64,000 bases of DNA. It comes from Rhodovulum sp. Lineage in GTDB: Bacteria; Pseudomonadota; Alphaproteobacteria; Rhodobacterales; Rhodobacteraceae. Under the pieces are notes generated by a model. It was not told the origin of the DNA. It worked only from the letters and a program-made list of their open reading frames with translations, and ran no database searches. The stretch is from contig PALT01000023.1 of the NCBI GenBank assembly GCA_002706605.1, positions 1 to 64,000 of the forward strand. The letters run 5' to 3'. A program made the translations under genes and the position numbers. Positions within the stretch are counted from its first letter, which is position 1. Each line of letters begins with the position of its first letter. This document shows, one piece after another, positions 44,640 to 53,755 of the stretch.

Positions 44640-45469
44640 TCGCGCTGACGGGGGCAAGCGGCCTTGTCGGGGCGTTCATCCACCGCGATCTGGTGGCGGC
44701 GGGGCACCGCGTGGTGACGCTTGGCCGGTCAGGCGATGTGCGGTTTGAGCTGGGCGATCGTCCGGACCTGAGCGGCGTCAACGCCCTGATCCATTGCGCC
44801 TTTGACCACGTGCCCGGACGCTATCGCGGGGGTGAGGGCGACGATCCGGGCCGGTTTATCCGCCGCAATGTCGACGGGACCGCCGCGTTGTTCGAGGCCG
44901 CCCGCAATGCCCGCGTGGGCCGCATCGTGTTTCTGTCGACCCGTGCGGTCTATGGCGATTATCCGGCAGGGACGGTTTTGACGACGGCCCTGCCCCCGCG
45001 CCCCGATACCCTGTATGGACAGGTGAAATTACAGGGCGAACAGGCGCTGGCCTCCCTGACCGGTCCCGCCCTATCCGGTCTGTCCTTGCGCGCAACGGGG
45101 GTCTATGGCCCCCCCGCCACGGGACAGCGTCACAAATGGGCCGGTCTGTTTGACGATTTCCGCGCGGGTCGCCCGATCCCGCCGCGTCGTGGTACCGAGG
45201 TGCACGGGGACGACCTGTCCCGCGCGATCCGCCTGCTGTGGGATGCGGAGGCCGCGTCGGGCGTGTGGAACGTGTCGGATTTCACGCTGGATCACCACGA
45301 TCTGTTGAGCGAACTGGCCCGAATTGAGCGGCTGCCCCACCCCCCGCCGCCACCTGCCACAAACGTGGTCAGTGCGATGGACACCACCCCCCTGCGCGAT
45401 CTGGGTTGGACACCGGGCGGTCCTGCGCGCCTGTGGGCCGATTTGCCACGGCTGTGCATGGGGTCCTGA
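44633..45469 (+). CDS. sqdC: NAD-dependent epimerase/reductase-like SqdC
   Basis: The 278-residue SDR-type protein has GASGLVGAF at 7-15, STRAVYG and YGQVKLQGE (Y-x-x-x-K). It is the third gene of the sqdBDC operon; R. sphaeroides SqdC affects sulfolipid precursor handling, though its exact reaction is unsettled. The start at 44633 was chosen within a longer open frame because earlier residues do not look like an SDR and the ATG overlaps the sqdD stop. Nothing else in the operon is missing; sqdA lies outside the window. Confidence 0.86.
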   Translation: MLIALTGASGLVGAFIHRDLVAAGHRVVTLGRSGDVRFELGDRPDLSGVNALIHCAFDHVPGRYRGGEGDDPGRFIRRNVDGTAALFEAARNARVGRIVFLSTRAVYGDYPAGTVLTTALPPRPDTLYGQVKLQGEQALASLTGPALSGLSLRATGVYGPPATGQRHKWAGLFDDFRAGRPIPPRRGTEVHGDDLSRAIRLLWDAEAASGVWNVSDFTLDHHDLLSELARIERLPHPPPPPATNVVSAMDTTPLRDLGWTPGGPARLWADLPRLCMGS

Positions 45470-45953
45470 AACGGACGCCGCGACTGAGTCGCGCGCGATC
45501 ATTTCGACATCGATTCTGTCGGTCGCCTGACAAAACTGTCTGTCCAGACTTTCCATCACCCCACACAGATATGTGAATATATGCCCGCGATATCGGTTTA
45601 TGTCGGGCGATATTTCCCATGAAAATAAGCCAGATCCGGTCACATGACCCTGATCGCCATACCAAGCGCACACCCCCGCCACGTTTTCGCCACATTCCGA
45701 TCAGCGTTGGGGAAGGCGTGAGATCGCGCAACGCGAAGAACAAGTTAAAGAACTGTTTTAAATTAGTTTTTTTAAGATTTCCACCTTTACCACATGGACA
45801 AAATCCACACGGAAACAATCCGTTTCCATTTTCCCACCGGTGACAAAACACCCCCAATTCTCACAGGCGGTTTACTCACGCGTCCGTGAGTGGCTGCGGT
45901 GATTTCTCACCGATACGTGGGCTGTACGGAGCATTTTCAACGGAGGGCACCCC
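45470..45953. other. Long intergenic region upstream of the RTX gene
   Basis: These 484 bases are the longest gap in the window. Left to right they hold a small GCGACT-G-AGTCGC repeat just past sqdC (45480-45492), an AT-rich tract (about 45740-45785), an inverted repeat GGAAAC-AATCC-GTTTCC (45811-45827) and a cluster of TCAC/GTGA repeats (45857-45912) just before the RTX gene. No convincing small gene was found. The composition suggests a regulated promoter. Confidence 0.5.
45874..45912 (+). promoter_or_regulatory. Two adjacent inverted repeats upstream of the RTX gene
   Basis: ACTCACG-CGTC-CGTGAGT (45874-45891) and CGGTGA-TTTC-TCACCG (45897-45912) each have perfect arms around four bases. 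They lie 42-80 bases before the RTX ATG, with a related TTCTCACAGG at 45857-45867. They look like dimer-binding operators for one regulator, or hairpins in the leader RNA. Confidence 0.5.
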
Positions 45954-48900
45954 ATGGCCTCGGATAGTAATTCCACAGACACTTCGATTTCTGTCACCAC
46001 GGCGACCGACCTGAACGCCGACATTCTTGAGACCCTCGAAGGCCTGAATGTCACGGGCGAAGAGACGCTGTTTGGTGACGCGACCCAATCTTTTACAAGC
46101 TTTGAACTGGACGCGCAGGACTCGATCATTGACGTCGAAACGCCGGGCGTTTTCGTGGACGCGGGCGACGGCTATGATGCCGTGAACGTCCAGAACGACC
46201 AAGGCGTCGATATCAGCGGCCTGTCGCGCTATTCCGCCCTTGGGCGTGAGTTGGGCGTGAGCAGTGACCAGACGGGGTTCGTCATTAACGAACGTGGTGC
46301 CACCGCGACCATCGACGGCCAAGAGGTCACCGCGACCTACTTTAGCCTGTTTGAAAACAGCCTGACCCGTGGCGGCGAGCTGTTGTCCTCGACCGCCCTT
46401 GCGACCACGACGCAACTGGCCTCGGTCCTGTTGAACGTCGAGGCGATCCGCGCCACGGCCTTTAACGACCGCTATTTCGGCTATACCGAAGACGCCGATG
46501 TCTATCTGGGCGCGGGCGATGATTATCTGCGCTCGACCGGTGGCAACAAGACCATCTTTGGCGAAGACGGCAATGACACGGCCTATATCCGCGGCGGTTA
46601 TGGCGCCTATTACGACGGCGGTGAGGACAGCGATTTCGCCGACTTTACCGGTGAGAAAGAGGGCGTTCGCATTGAAAACATCGGTGTGTTCGGCGCGCTG
46701 GGGCGCGAGCTGGGCATCGGCAATGACGACCTTGCCTATTCGATCGCAAGCTCGTCCCGACAGGTCGAATTCAACGGCGAACTGGTGTCGGCCAACCGCA
46801 GTACAATCAACAACAACGCCTCGCAAACCACCGGTGAGCAACTGTCGGACTCGGCCGTGGATACGGCACTGCAATTCGGTCACTTGGCGCTGAACGTTGA
46901 AAAGGTGCGCGGCACGAAGTTCAACGACGCCTTTGTCGGCGGTAACTATGACGACCATTTCCAAGGCGGCGACGGCGACGATTTCCTACAGGGCCGTCTG
47001 GGCGATGACACGCTGGACGGTGGGGCCGGGAATGACACGCTGATCCTTGAGGGCGGCGCGAAGACCATCATCGGCGGCGAAGGCACCGATACCCTGCGCA
47101 TCACCTTGGCCGAAGGGAGCTATACCGTCTACGACAACGGCGACGGCACGGGCGATGTCACCATCATCGACAGCATCGGCGCGCGCAGCACTATTTCGGG
47201 CGTCGAGTTTGCCCGCCTGAACGACGGCACCACGGTCGCCCTGCGCGATCTGGTTGTGGACGCCCCCCTGCCGCCCGCACCTCTGTTCCTTGAGGTCGAG
47301 GATGACCGCACCAGCCTTCTGGAGGATGGCGAGGTTACCCTGAACGTTCTGGCCAACGACAGCGGCGACCGCATCAGCATCGTCTCGGTCGAAGACCCCG
47401 AAAACGGCAGCGTGTTCCTGAACGAGGACGGCACGATCACCTATCGTCCCGACGCCGATTTCTCGGGTTCAGAGACCTTTACCTACACCGCGCGCGACAA
47501 TGACGGCGACCAGAAAACCGCCACCGTCACCGTCACCGTCCAACAGGTCAACGACGCCCCTGTCGTTACCGTGCCCCAAGGTGTCACCGTTCTGGCCAAC
47601 ACGCCGGGCGGCATCACCGTGGCCGAAATCGAGGCCACCGATGTTGAGGGCGACGCCCTGACCTTTGACATCGTGGGCGGCAATGACGACGGCCTGTTCG
47701 CGATTGACGAGAACTCGGGCACGGTCACCTTGGCCAATGGCGACGCGCTTGATCCGGCTGTGGATTACGCCATTGACATCGCGGTCAGCGACGGCGCGGC
47801 GACTACCGTATCGACCCTGAACATCGACGTCACCGAAAGCGGCGTGAACTTCCCCTCGGCGGAGGAGCTGATCCAACAAACCGACCGCGCGTTCGGTGTG
47901 GACGATGGCTCGGGCTCAATCGGTTTGACGGGTGCGAACGACTATACGTCCGCCCTGCCCTTCCTGAACCTGATGAACGTCAGCCGTCCGGTCAACGCCC
48001 ACGCCCCGGGTGAGTTCGGCAAATACAACTACTATGAGTTGGACGAGATGGGCTATCTCGACGATAGCGGCTGGCCCACAGACATTCCCGAAGATGCGCC
48101 GACCCTTGGCTTTATCTTCTCGGACGTGATCGGGCGCGAAGGCACCTATGTGCTGCGCTATGAGGGCGAAGGCGAGATCAACCTTGCCCTTGACGCCGAA
48201 GTCATCAGCGAAAAGCCGGGCGAAATCGTGTTCCGCCACAACAGCGGCACGTTCGAGGTCCAACTGACCGACACCGACCCGAACGACACGGGCGATTACA
48301 TCCGCAACATCTCGATCGTCAAAGAGGAATACGTCGACCTCTATGACTCGGGCGCGATCTTTAACCCCGAGAGCCTTGAGCGCCTGCAGGACTTCCGCGA
48401 ATTCCGCACCATGGCATGGCAGCGCACGATCGAAAGCCCGATTGAAACGCTGGACGATCTGACCCGCGTGGACCACTCGACCTATGCCACCACAAGTGGC
48501 GTGCCGATTGAGGTTCTGGTCGCATTGTCGAATGAGGCAGGCACCGATCTGTGGCTGACCATCCCGACCAAGGCCAATGATGAGGTCGTCGATTACTATG
48601 CCGAATACGTGCGTGATAACCTTGACCCGAACCTGAAGGTCACGGTCGAATACGGCAACGAGCTGTGGAACAACGGCTATCAGGACACCCACGACCTGCG
48701 CGCCGAAGCGGTTGAGGTCTGGGGTGTCTCGCCCGAGGATCAGCCCGCGCATTCGGCCTATATCGCCTATAAGGCCACGTTGGTCGCGCAACGGTTCAAC
48801 GCCGCGTTCGACAAGGTTGAGGACGGCGACAAACCGCTGCTCCATCACACCTTGGGATCACAGGCCGCACGCCCCGCGATCACGGAATACTATCTGGAAT

Positions 48901-51152
48901 CCGAGGCATGGCAGATCAACGATCCCGACAGCTATGTGCCTGTGAACGAGACGTTCGATTCCATCGCGATTGCCACCTACTTTGGCGGCAACACGATCAC
49001 TGACGACGAAGAGCGCGCCCTGCTGATTGAGGCGATCAACGATCCCAATGTCGATGCGAACGAGTATCTCTTTAACCTGCTACAGGACCCAGAATACGAG
49101 TTCTCGATCCCCTACACCGCTGAATTCCTCTATGAGCAGCGCCGTTTGGCCGACCAATACGGTCTGGACCTGACGGATTATGAGGGCGGTGCGCACCTCT
49201 TGCACTTTGACAACACCGATCTGCCGCAAGACGTGGCCGAGAGCCTTGTCGACTTTTACGAGGGCTTTTATCGCAGCGACTTTATGCGCGTCCTGTTTGA
49301 ACAAATCTGGGACGTCTGGCGTGAAATCGGTGATGGCGCATTCATGAACCACGGCAGCGTGGGCGAACCGTCGATCTATGGCTTCTTCAGCTTCCTCTCG
49401 GATCTGGCCGACACCAGCCCCCGTGCAGAATTCCTGTACGAACAGAACGCCAACCAACCGGCATGGTGGGAAGATCGTGGCGGCGAGCACTTCCAACAGG
49501 GGATCATCGACACCGGCACCGCCGATGACGATCTTCTGATCGGGACGAACCAAGAGGACCATTTCGCAGGTGGTGAGGGCAACGACTTTATCATCGGCGG
49601 CAAGGGGGATGACGGCATCCACGGTGGCGCGGGCACGGACCGCGTGATCTTTAGCGGCTCGCGCGCCGACTACGCGATCTACCGTGAGGGGGAGACAGTC
49701 ATCTTCCGTGGGCCTGACGGTCTGGACCGTGTGGTTGACGTCGAAATCGTCGAATTCCAGAGCGGTGAGGTCTTTGCCACAAACGATCTGGTCAAACCCG
49801 AAGGCAGCCAGAACATCGGCCCCGTCGCGGTGGATGATCAACTGACCATCAACGAGGACGCCCGCACCAACTTTACCACGCTGGAACTGACCCAGAACGA
49901 CAGCGATGCCGACGGTGGCACCCTTGTCCTTGTCTCGGTCGAAGGCGCGGAACACGGTGTGATCCGTCTGCAAAACGACAACACGGTTCTCTACATCCCG
50001 GATGAGGACTTTGTCGGGACAGATACCTTCACCTACACCGTGTCCGACGGCAACGACACCACCACCGCAACGGCGACCATCACCATTGTGAACCAGCTGG
50101 ACGCGCCCGACGTGGTCAGCGAACATCTGGTGGTGTTCACACAGGACAGCGGCGTTGGCAAAGCGCTCTATCAGGTTCAGGCGTCCGATCTGGATGGCGA
50201 CACCCTCAGCTATGCGATTGTGGGGGGCAATGACGACGGCCTGTTCACCATCGATGCGGAAACCGGTGTCATCAGCTCGACCGGCGTTCTGAAACCCGAT
50301 GCGGCCGTGATCGCCGAGACGTTCGACCTGACGGTTGCGGTGTCCGATGGCACCTTCACCACCGAGAGCGCCATCACGATCGAGGTGCAGGACGACGCCA
50401 ACATCCTGGTTGAGGAGGCACAGACCGGTCAGTTGCTGAACGGGGAACTGGGTGGAAACGACTTGCTGCAACTGACGGCCCAAGACGGCCAAGGGCGCTA
50501 TGTCGGTACGTTGAACCAGTTCAACGCGACCTACACCGATCTCGAGACCATCAACAACATCGACGACCTGTCGCCCTATGCCTACACCGTGTACACGCGC
50601 GGCTTTACCGGAGAGGTCGACGGCGAGGTGGTGACGGTCGACGGATTGGTCGTGCGCTCGGGTCTGGAAACGGCGCTGCAATTCGGGAATGTCGTGACCA
50701 ATGTCGAAGGCATCTCGGGCACCGAGTTCCGCGATGACATCTACGGCAACACCGGCGATGAACTCCTGCTGGGCCAAGGTGGCAATGACATCCTGAGCGG
50801 CAGTGACGGCGATGACACCCTGAACGGCGGCATCGGCAACGATAGCCTGACGGGTGGCGCGGGCGCGGATACCTTCGTGATCGACGACATCAACAGCACC
50901 GACCGGATCAACGACTTCTCGGCGGAACAAGGCGACCAAATCGACATCAGCGCCCTGCTGTTGAACTATGATGCGGCCACCGATGATCTGACCGACTATG
51001 TCACGCTGGGCGTCAACCAATTCAACCAGCAAACGATCGAGGTCAGCATCAACGGCGACGGCACCTTTACGGATGTCGCGCGGTTCCAGTCGACCGAGTT
51101 CCGCACGACGCTGGAGGAACTGTTGGATAGCGACAGCCTGTTCCTCGGCTAA
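45954..51152 (+). CDS. Giant RTX protein with Ig/cadherin modules and a glycoside hydrolase-like core
   Basis: The 1732-residue acidic protein has no N-terminal signal and a C-terminal end typical of type I secretion substrates (GGAGADTFVIDDINSTDRINDF near 1640, then DSLFLG at the end). In order: repeat 1 (89-176), repeat 2 (237-330) with calcium-binding GGxGxDxLxG repeats (about 339-382), an Ig-like/cadherin pair (about 445-632), a hydrolase-like core (about 633-1180), RTX repeats (about 1187-1235), a second Ig-like/cadherin pair (about 1287-1480), repeat 3 (1513-1599), and RTX repeats (about 1599-1655). The core has VEYGNELWN (N902-E903) and DYEGG (E1077), a clan-A glycosidase arrangement. 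GGAGG precedes the ATG. No type I transporter is adjacent. Secretion and sugar hydrolysis are inferred. Confidence 0.85.
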   Translation: MASDSNSTDTSISVTTATDLNADILETLEGLNVTGEETLFGDATQSFTSFELDAQDSIIDVETPGVFVDAGDGYDAVNVQNDQGVDISGLSRYSALGRELGVSSDQTGFVINERGATATIDGQEVTATYFSLFENSLTRGGELLSSTALATTTQLASVLLNVEAIRATAFNDRYFGYTEDADVYLGAGDDYLRSTGGNKTIFGEDGNDTAYIRGGYGAYYDGGEDSDFADFTGEKEGVRIENIGVFGALGRELGIGNDDLAYSIASSSRQVEFNGELVSANRSTINNNASQTTGEQLSDSAVDTALQFGHLALNVEKVRGTKFNDAFVGGNYDDHFQGGDGDDFLQGRLGDDTLDGGAGNDTLILEGGAKTIIGGEGTDTLRITLAEGSYTVYDNGDGTGDVTIIDSIGARSTISGVEFARLNDGTTVALRDLVVDAPLPPAPLFLEVEDDRTSLLEDGEVTLNVLANDSGDRISIVSVEDPENGSVFLNEDGTITYRPDADFSGSETFTYTARDNDGDQKTATVTVTVQQVNDAPVVTVPQGVTVLANTPGGITVAEIEATDVEGDALTFDIVGGNDDGLFAIDENSGTVTLANGDALDPAVDYAIDIAVSDGAATTVSTLNIDVTESGVNFPSAEELIQQTDRAFGVDDGSGSIGLTGANDYTSALPFLNLMNVSRPVNAHAPGEFGKYNYYELDEMGYLDDSGWPTDIPEDAPTLGFIFSDVIGREGTYVLRYEGEGEINLALDAEVISEKPGEIVFRHNSGTFEVQLTDTDPNDTGDYIRNISIVKEEYVDLYDSGAIFNPESLERLQDFREFRTMAWQRTIESPIETLDDLTRVDHSTYATTSGVPIEVLVALSNEAGTDLWLTIPTKANDEVVDYYAEYVRDNLDPNLKVTVEYGNELWNNGYQDTHDLRAEAVEVWGVSPEDQPAHSAYIAYKATLVAQRFNAAFDKVEDGDKPLLHHTLGSQAARPAITEYYLESEAWQINDPDSYVPVNETFDSIAIATYFGGNTITDDEERALLIEAINDPNVDANEYLFNLLQDPEYEFSIPYTAEFLYEQRRLADQYGLDLTDYEGGAHLLHFDNTDLPQDVAESLVDFYEGFYRSDFMRVLFEQIWDVWREIGDGAFMNHGSVGEPSIYGFFSFLSDLADTSPRAEFLYEQNANQPAWWEDRGGEHFQQGIIDTGTADDDLLIGTNQEDHFAGGEGNDFIIGGKGDDGIHGGAGTDRVIFSGSRADYAIYREGETVIFRGPDGLDRVVDVEIVEFQSGEVFATNDLVKPEGSQNIGPVAVDDQLTINEDARTNFTTLELTQNDSDADGGTLVLVSVEGAEHGVIRLQNDNTVLYIPDEDFVGTDTFTYTVSDGNDTTTATATITIVNQLDAPDVVSEHLVVFTQDSGVGKALYQVQASDLDGDTLSYAIVGGNDDGLFTIDAETGVISSTGVLKPDAAVIAETFDLTVAVSDGTFTTESAITIEVQDDANILVEEAQTGQLLNGELGGNDLLQLTAQDGQGRYVGTLNQFNATYTDLETINNIDDLSPYAYTVYTRGFTGEVDGEVVTVDGLVVRSGLETALQFGNVVTNVEGISGTEFRDDIYGNTGDELLLGQGGNDILSGSDGDDTLNGGIGNDSLTGGAGADTFVIDDINSTDRINDFSAEQGDQIDISALLLNYDAATDDLTDYVTLGVNQFNQQTIEVSINGDGTFTDVARFQSTEFRTTLEELLDSDSLFLG

Positions 51153-51171
51153 TCCCACTCACATGAACACC

Positions 51172-51196
51172 AAAGGGGCGCTTCGGCGCCCCTTTT
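51172..51196 (+). terminator. Strong terminator after the RTX gene
   Basis: AAAGGGGCGC and GCGCCCCTTTTT pair around TTCG, 20 bases after the stop. The UUCG-type tetraloop and T run make it a confident rho-independent terminator. Confidence 0.88.
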
Positions 51197-51270
51197 TCAT
51201 GCGCAGGACCAAATCCGCACAGAAGACCATCCCGCAAACGGGCCGCAACGTTCAGAGATGATTGAGAAAG

Positions 51271-51347
<77 letters not shown>

Positions 51348-51363
51348 GTCTTGGCCCCGCTAT

Positions 51364-51399
51364 ACGACAAAGCGATTTGGCCTGCAAACGCTTTGTCGT
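51364..51399. repeat. Perfect 11-base inverted repeat between sufS and tRNA-Arg
   Basis: ACGACAAAGCG (51364-51374) and CGCTTTGTCGT (51389-51399) flank 14 bases. There is no T run, so it is not a standard terminator. It could mark the end of the suf message, a processing site, or a protein site at the tRNA promoter. Confidence 0.6.
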
Positions 51400-51423
51400 C
51401 CTGTGCGGGTATTGTGCGCGCGG

Positions 51424-52644
51424 TTACGCGAACAGGTCGTGGCAGAGTTCCAGCGCGTCCACCAAGGCGTCGACCTCGGCGGTGGTGTTGTACATCGCAA
51501 AGGACGCGCGACAGGTGGCCGAGACGCCCAGATGCTCCATCAACGGCCCCGCGCAATGATGCCCCGCGCGCACCGCGACGCCCTTTTTGTCAAGGACGGT
51601 CGAGATGTCATGCGCATGCGCCGCGCCTTCGAGGGTAAAGGAGAAAATCGCGCCCTTGTTCGCCGCGTTCCCCTGCACGTTCAGCCAGTTCAGCCCATCC
51701 AGACGCGCGCGGGCATAGTCGGTCAACGCGCGCTCATGCGCGGCGATGTTGTCCATGCCCACATCCATCATATAGTTCAGCGCAACGCCCAACCCGATCG
51801 TCTGAACGATACCGGGGGTGCCGGCCTCGAACTTCATCGGCGGATCGTTATAGGTCACCGCGTCGCGGGTGACCTCACGGATCATGTCGCCCCCGCCCAT
51901 GAACGGACGCATCTCGGCCATGCGTTCCTTGCGGATATGGATCGCGCCCGAGCCCGACGGACCATAGAGCTTGTGCCCCGTGATCGCATAGAAATCCGCG
52001 CCCAGCTCATCGACATTGACCGGCATATGGACCGAGCCTTGGGACCCGTCGACCAGAACCGGCACGCCGCGCTCATGCGCGCCGTCGACGATGGTTTTGA
52101 CGTCGACAATGGTGCCCAAAACGTTCGACATCTGCGTCACTGCAACCAGTTTGGTGCGCGGCCCGATGGCGTCCAGAACCGCCTGTGGATCAAGGTTGCC
52201 GGTGGCGTCCACGTCCACCCATTTCAGGACAACGCCCTGACGTTCGCGCAGGAAATGCCACGGCACGATATTGGCGTGATGCTCCATCACCGACAGGACG
52301 ATCTCATCGCCAGCCTCAAACCGCGGCATGGCCCAGCCATAGGCGATCAGGTTGATGCCCTCGGTAGTGCCGCTGGTGAACACGATCTCGTCCTCGTCCT
52401 TGGCGCCAAGGAACTTGGCCACGATCCCGCGCACGCCCTCGTATTTCTCGGTGGCGAGGTTCGACAGATAGTGCAGACCGCGGTGCACGTTGGCGTATTC
52501 CATCGAATAGGCCTGCGTGATCGCGTCGATCACCACCTGCGGTTTCTGCGCCGAGGCCCCGTTGTCCAGATAGACCAGCGGCTTGCCGTTCACCTCACGC
52601 GACAGGATCGGGAAATCCGCGCGGATTTTATCGACATCATACAT
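51424..52644 (-). CDS. sufS: Cysteine desulfurase SufS (group II)
   Basis: This PLP enzyme takes sulfur from cysteine for the Suf iron-sulfur machine. The 406-residue protein has the lysine in AITGHKLYGPSG that forms the internal aldimine, EHHANIVPW, and the mobile cysteine in RAGHHCAGPLM. Its length and RxGHHCA sequence mark group II (SufS) rather than IscS. It is the last gene of the suf operon, one base after a YIP1 gene. A second, group I-like desulfurase lies at the front of the same operon. Confidence 0.95.
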   Translation of the reverse strand: MYDVDKIRADFPILSREVNGKPLVYLDNGASAQKPQVVIDAITQAYSMEYANVHRGLHYLSNLATEKYEGVRGIVAKFLGAKDEDEIVFTSGTTEGINLIAYGWAMPRFEAGDEIVLSVMEHHANIVPWHFLRERQGVVLKWVDVDATGNLDPQAVLDAIGPRTKLVAVTQMSNVLGTIVDVKTIVDGAHERGVPVLVDGSQGSVHMPVNVDELGADFYAITGHKLYGPSGSGAIHIRKERMAEMRPFMGGGDMIREVTRDAVTYNDPPMKFEAGTPGIVQTIGLGVALNYMMDVGMDNIAAHERALTDYARARLDGLNWLNVQGNAANKGAIFSFTLEGAAHAHDISTVLDKKGVAVRAGHHCAGPLMEHLGVSATCRASFAMYNTTAEVDALVDALELCHDLFA

Positions 52645-52645
52645 G

Positions 52646-53242
52646 TTAAACCCCCAAGACCGACGACAGGCCCGTCACCGACAGTAGAATAATAAACGCC
52701 ATGCCCAGCATGAGGGCCGACAGAAAGATCCCCAACAGGACCTTCGGATAGGATTGAAACCCATGTAGGACGGCAATGAACACTGTCATCAGCCAAAATA
52801 GGATGCCCACGTTCACCATGCCCATCAGGGCCGACAGAACCGGCGCAAACAGCATCAGGATCAGTTGCGCCGTATTAAACAGCAACAGAACCGCTTGAAC
52901 CCAGATCGCAATCTTTAGCGCGCCGTCCAGATCGCCCCGCCCGCCGAACATCGCGCCGATGCGGTGGATCGCATGGACCATCACCACCGTCCCCCCAAGG
53001 GCCATCACCGACGTGACCAACGGGTTGGCCGCGAACAGCAACGTCGCCCCCGGCCCCGCCATAAACAGAACCATGTAATCGGAAATGATTGTCTGGATCG
53101 CGCCAAGCACGACGACAAGGACCAAGGCCTGCCACAGAACAGGGCGTGGGACCTCTATCGCCAGAACACGCGCCGCCGCCTTGCGCGGTTCGCGCAGGGT
53201 TAAACTGGTCAGATCAATGAACAGGGTTTTCAGATCGGGCAT
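52646..53242 (-). CDS. YIP1 family membrane protein
   Basis: The 198-residue protein has five hydrophobic segments and begins MPDLKTLFIDLTSLTLREPRK, a beginning common in Rhodobacterales YIP1-like proteins in suf operons, followed by ARVLAIEVPRPVLWQALVLV. Its role is unknown. It lies between another five-helix YIP1-like gene and sufS, and these two may be relatives by duplication. Its tight spacing puts it under the same promoter as the Fe-S genes. Confidence 0.78.
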   Translation of the reverse strand: MPDLKTLFIDLTSLTLREPRKAAARVLAIEVPRPVLWQALVLVVVLGAIQTIISDYMVLFMAGPGATLLFAANPLVTSVMALGGTVVMVHAIHRIGAMFGGRGDLDGALKIAIWVQAVLLLFNTAQLILMLFAPVLSALMGMVNVGILFWLMTVFIAVLHGFQSYPKVLLGIFLSALMLGMAFIILLSVTGLSSVLGV

Positions 53243-53254
53243 CGGACCTTCGCG

Positions 53255-53755
53255 TTATTGGGCGGGTGACGCTGGGCCGAACTCGGCCTCACGCAGACCG
53301 ACGACCGAGAACACCAGAAACACCGCCAGACACAGACCCGAGACAAACGTGGCCTCGGCCCCCTGCCCCATAAACGCCTGAACCAGCCCGTTCAACAGCC
53401 ACAGAGGCGACGACGCCAAAAAGGCCCAGAACAGACCCATCCGCGCCGTGAACCACGTTCCGCGACCGCCAAAGAGACGGGCGATGATATGGGCCACGGC
53501 GGCAATGGCATAAAATGCCAGCGGCACAAAGATGATCCACGCCCACAGGGCCCCACTGACACGGGCGTCATAGGGGATGCTGGGGTCCAGATAGGCCTCC
53601 CGCGACAGGCGCGGCAGTTGGGACACGAACACCAACAGGCATCCGACATACAGGATCACAAGCGCGCGGTCCTCGCGCACCGTGTCGCCGATCCGGCGCC
53701 GCATGACCTCACGCGGCGCCAGATAGGTGCGGACAATATCCCGCGAAACCGACAT
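53255..53755 (-). CDS. YIP1-like membrane protein
   Basis: The 166-residue protein has about four hydrophobic segments (ALVILYVGCLLVFVSQL, WAWIIFVPLAFYAIAAVAHI, MGLFWAFLASSPLWLL, FVSGLCLAVFLVFSVVGL) and an N-terminal motif RTYLAPREVMRRR similar in place to its neighbour. The start at 53755 overlaps the sufD stop (TGATG), so it is translationally coupled to sufD. Function is not known. It is usually annotated as a YIP1 family protein. Confidence 0.72.
   Translation of the reverse strand: MSVSRDIVRTYLAPREVMRRRIGDTVREDRALVILYVGCLLVFVSQLPRLSREAYLDPSIPYDARVSGALWAWIIFVPLAFYAIAAVAHIIARLFGGRGTWFTARMGLFWAFLASSPLWLLNGLVQAFMGQGAEATFVSGLCLAVFLVFSVVGLREAEFGPASPAQ

Noticed and set aside
46960-50880. Repeated DNA in the RTX gene as a possible CRISPR or mobile repeat
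   Set aside because: The repeats are in frame and encode calcium-binding and Ig/cadherin modules.
49080-51158. A 692-codon minus-strand frame opposite the RTX gene
   Set aside because: It mirrors the repetitive, Asp/Gly-rich RTX coding sequence and shows no known fold.
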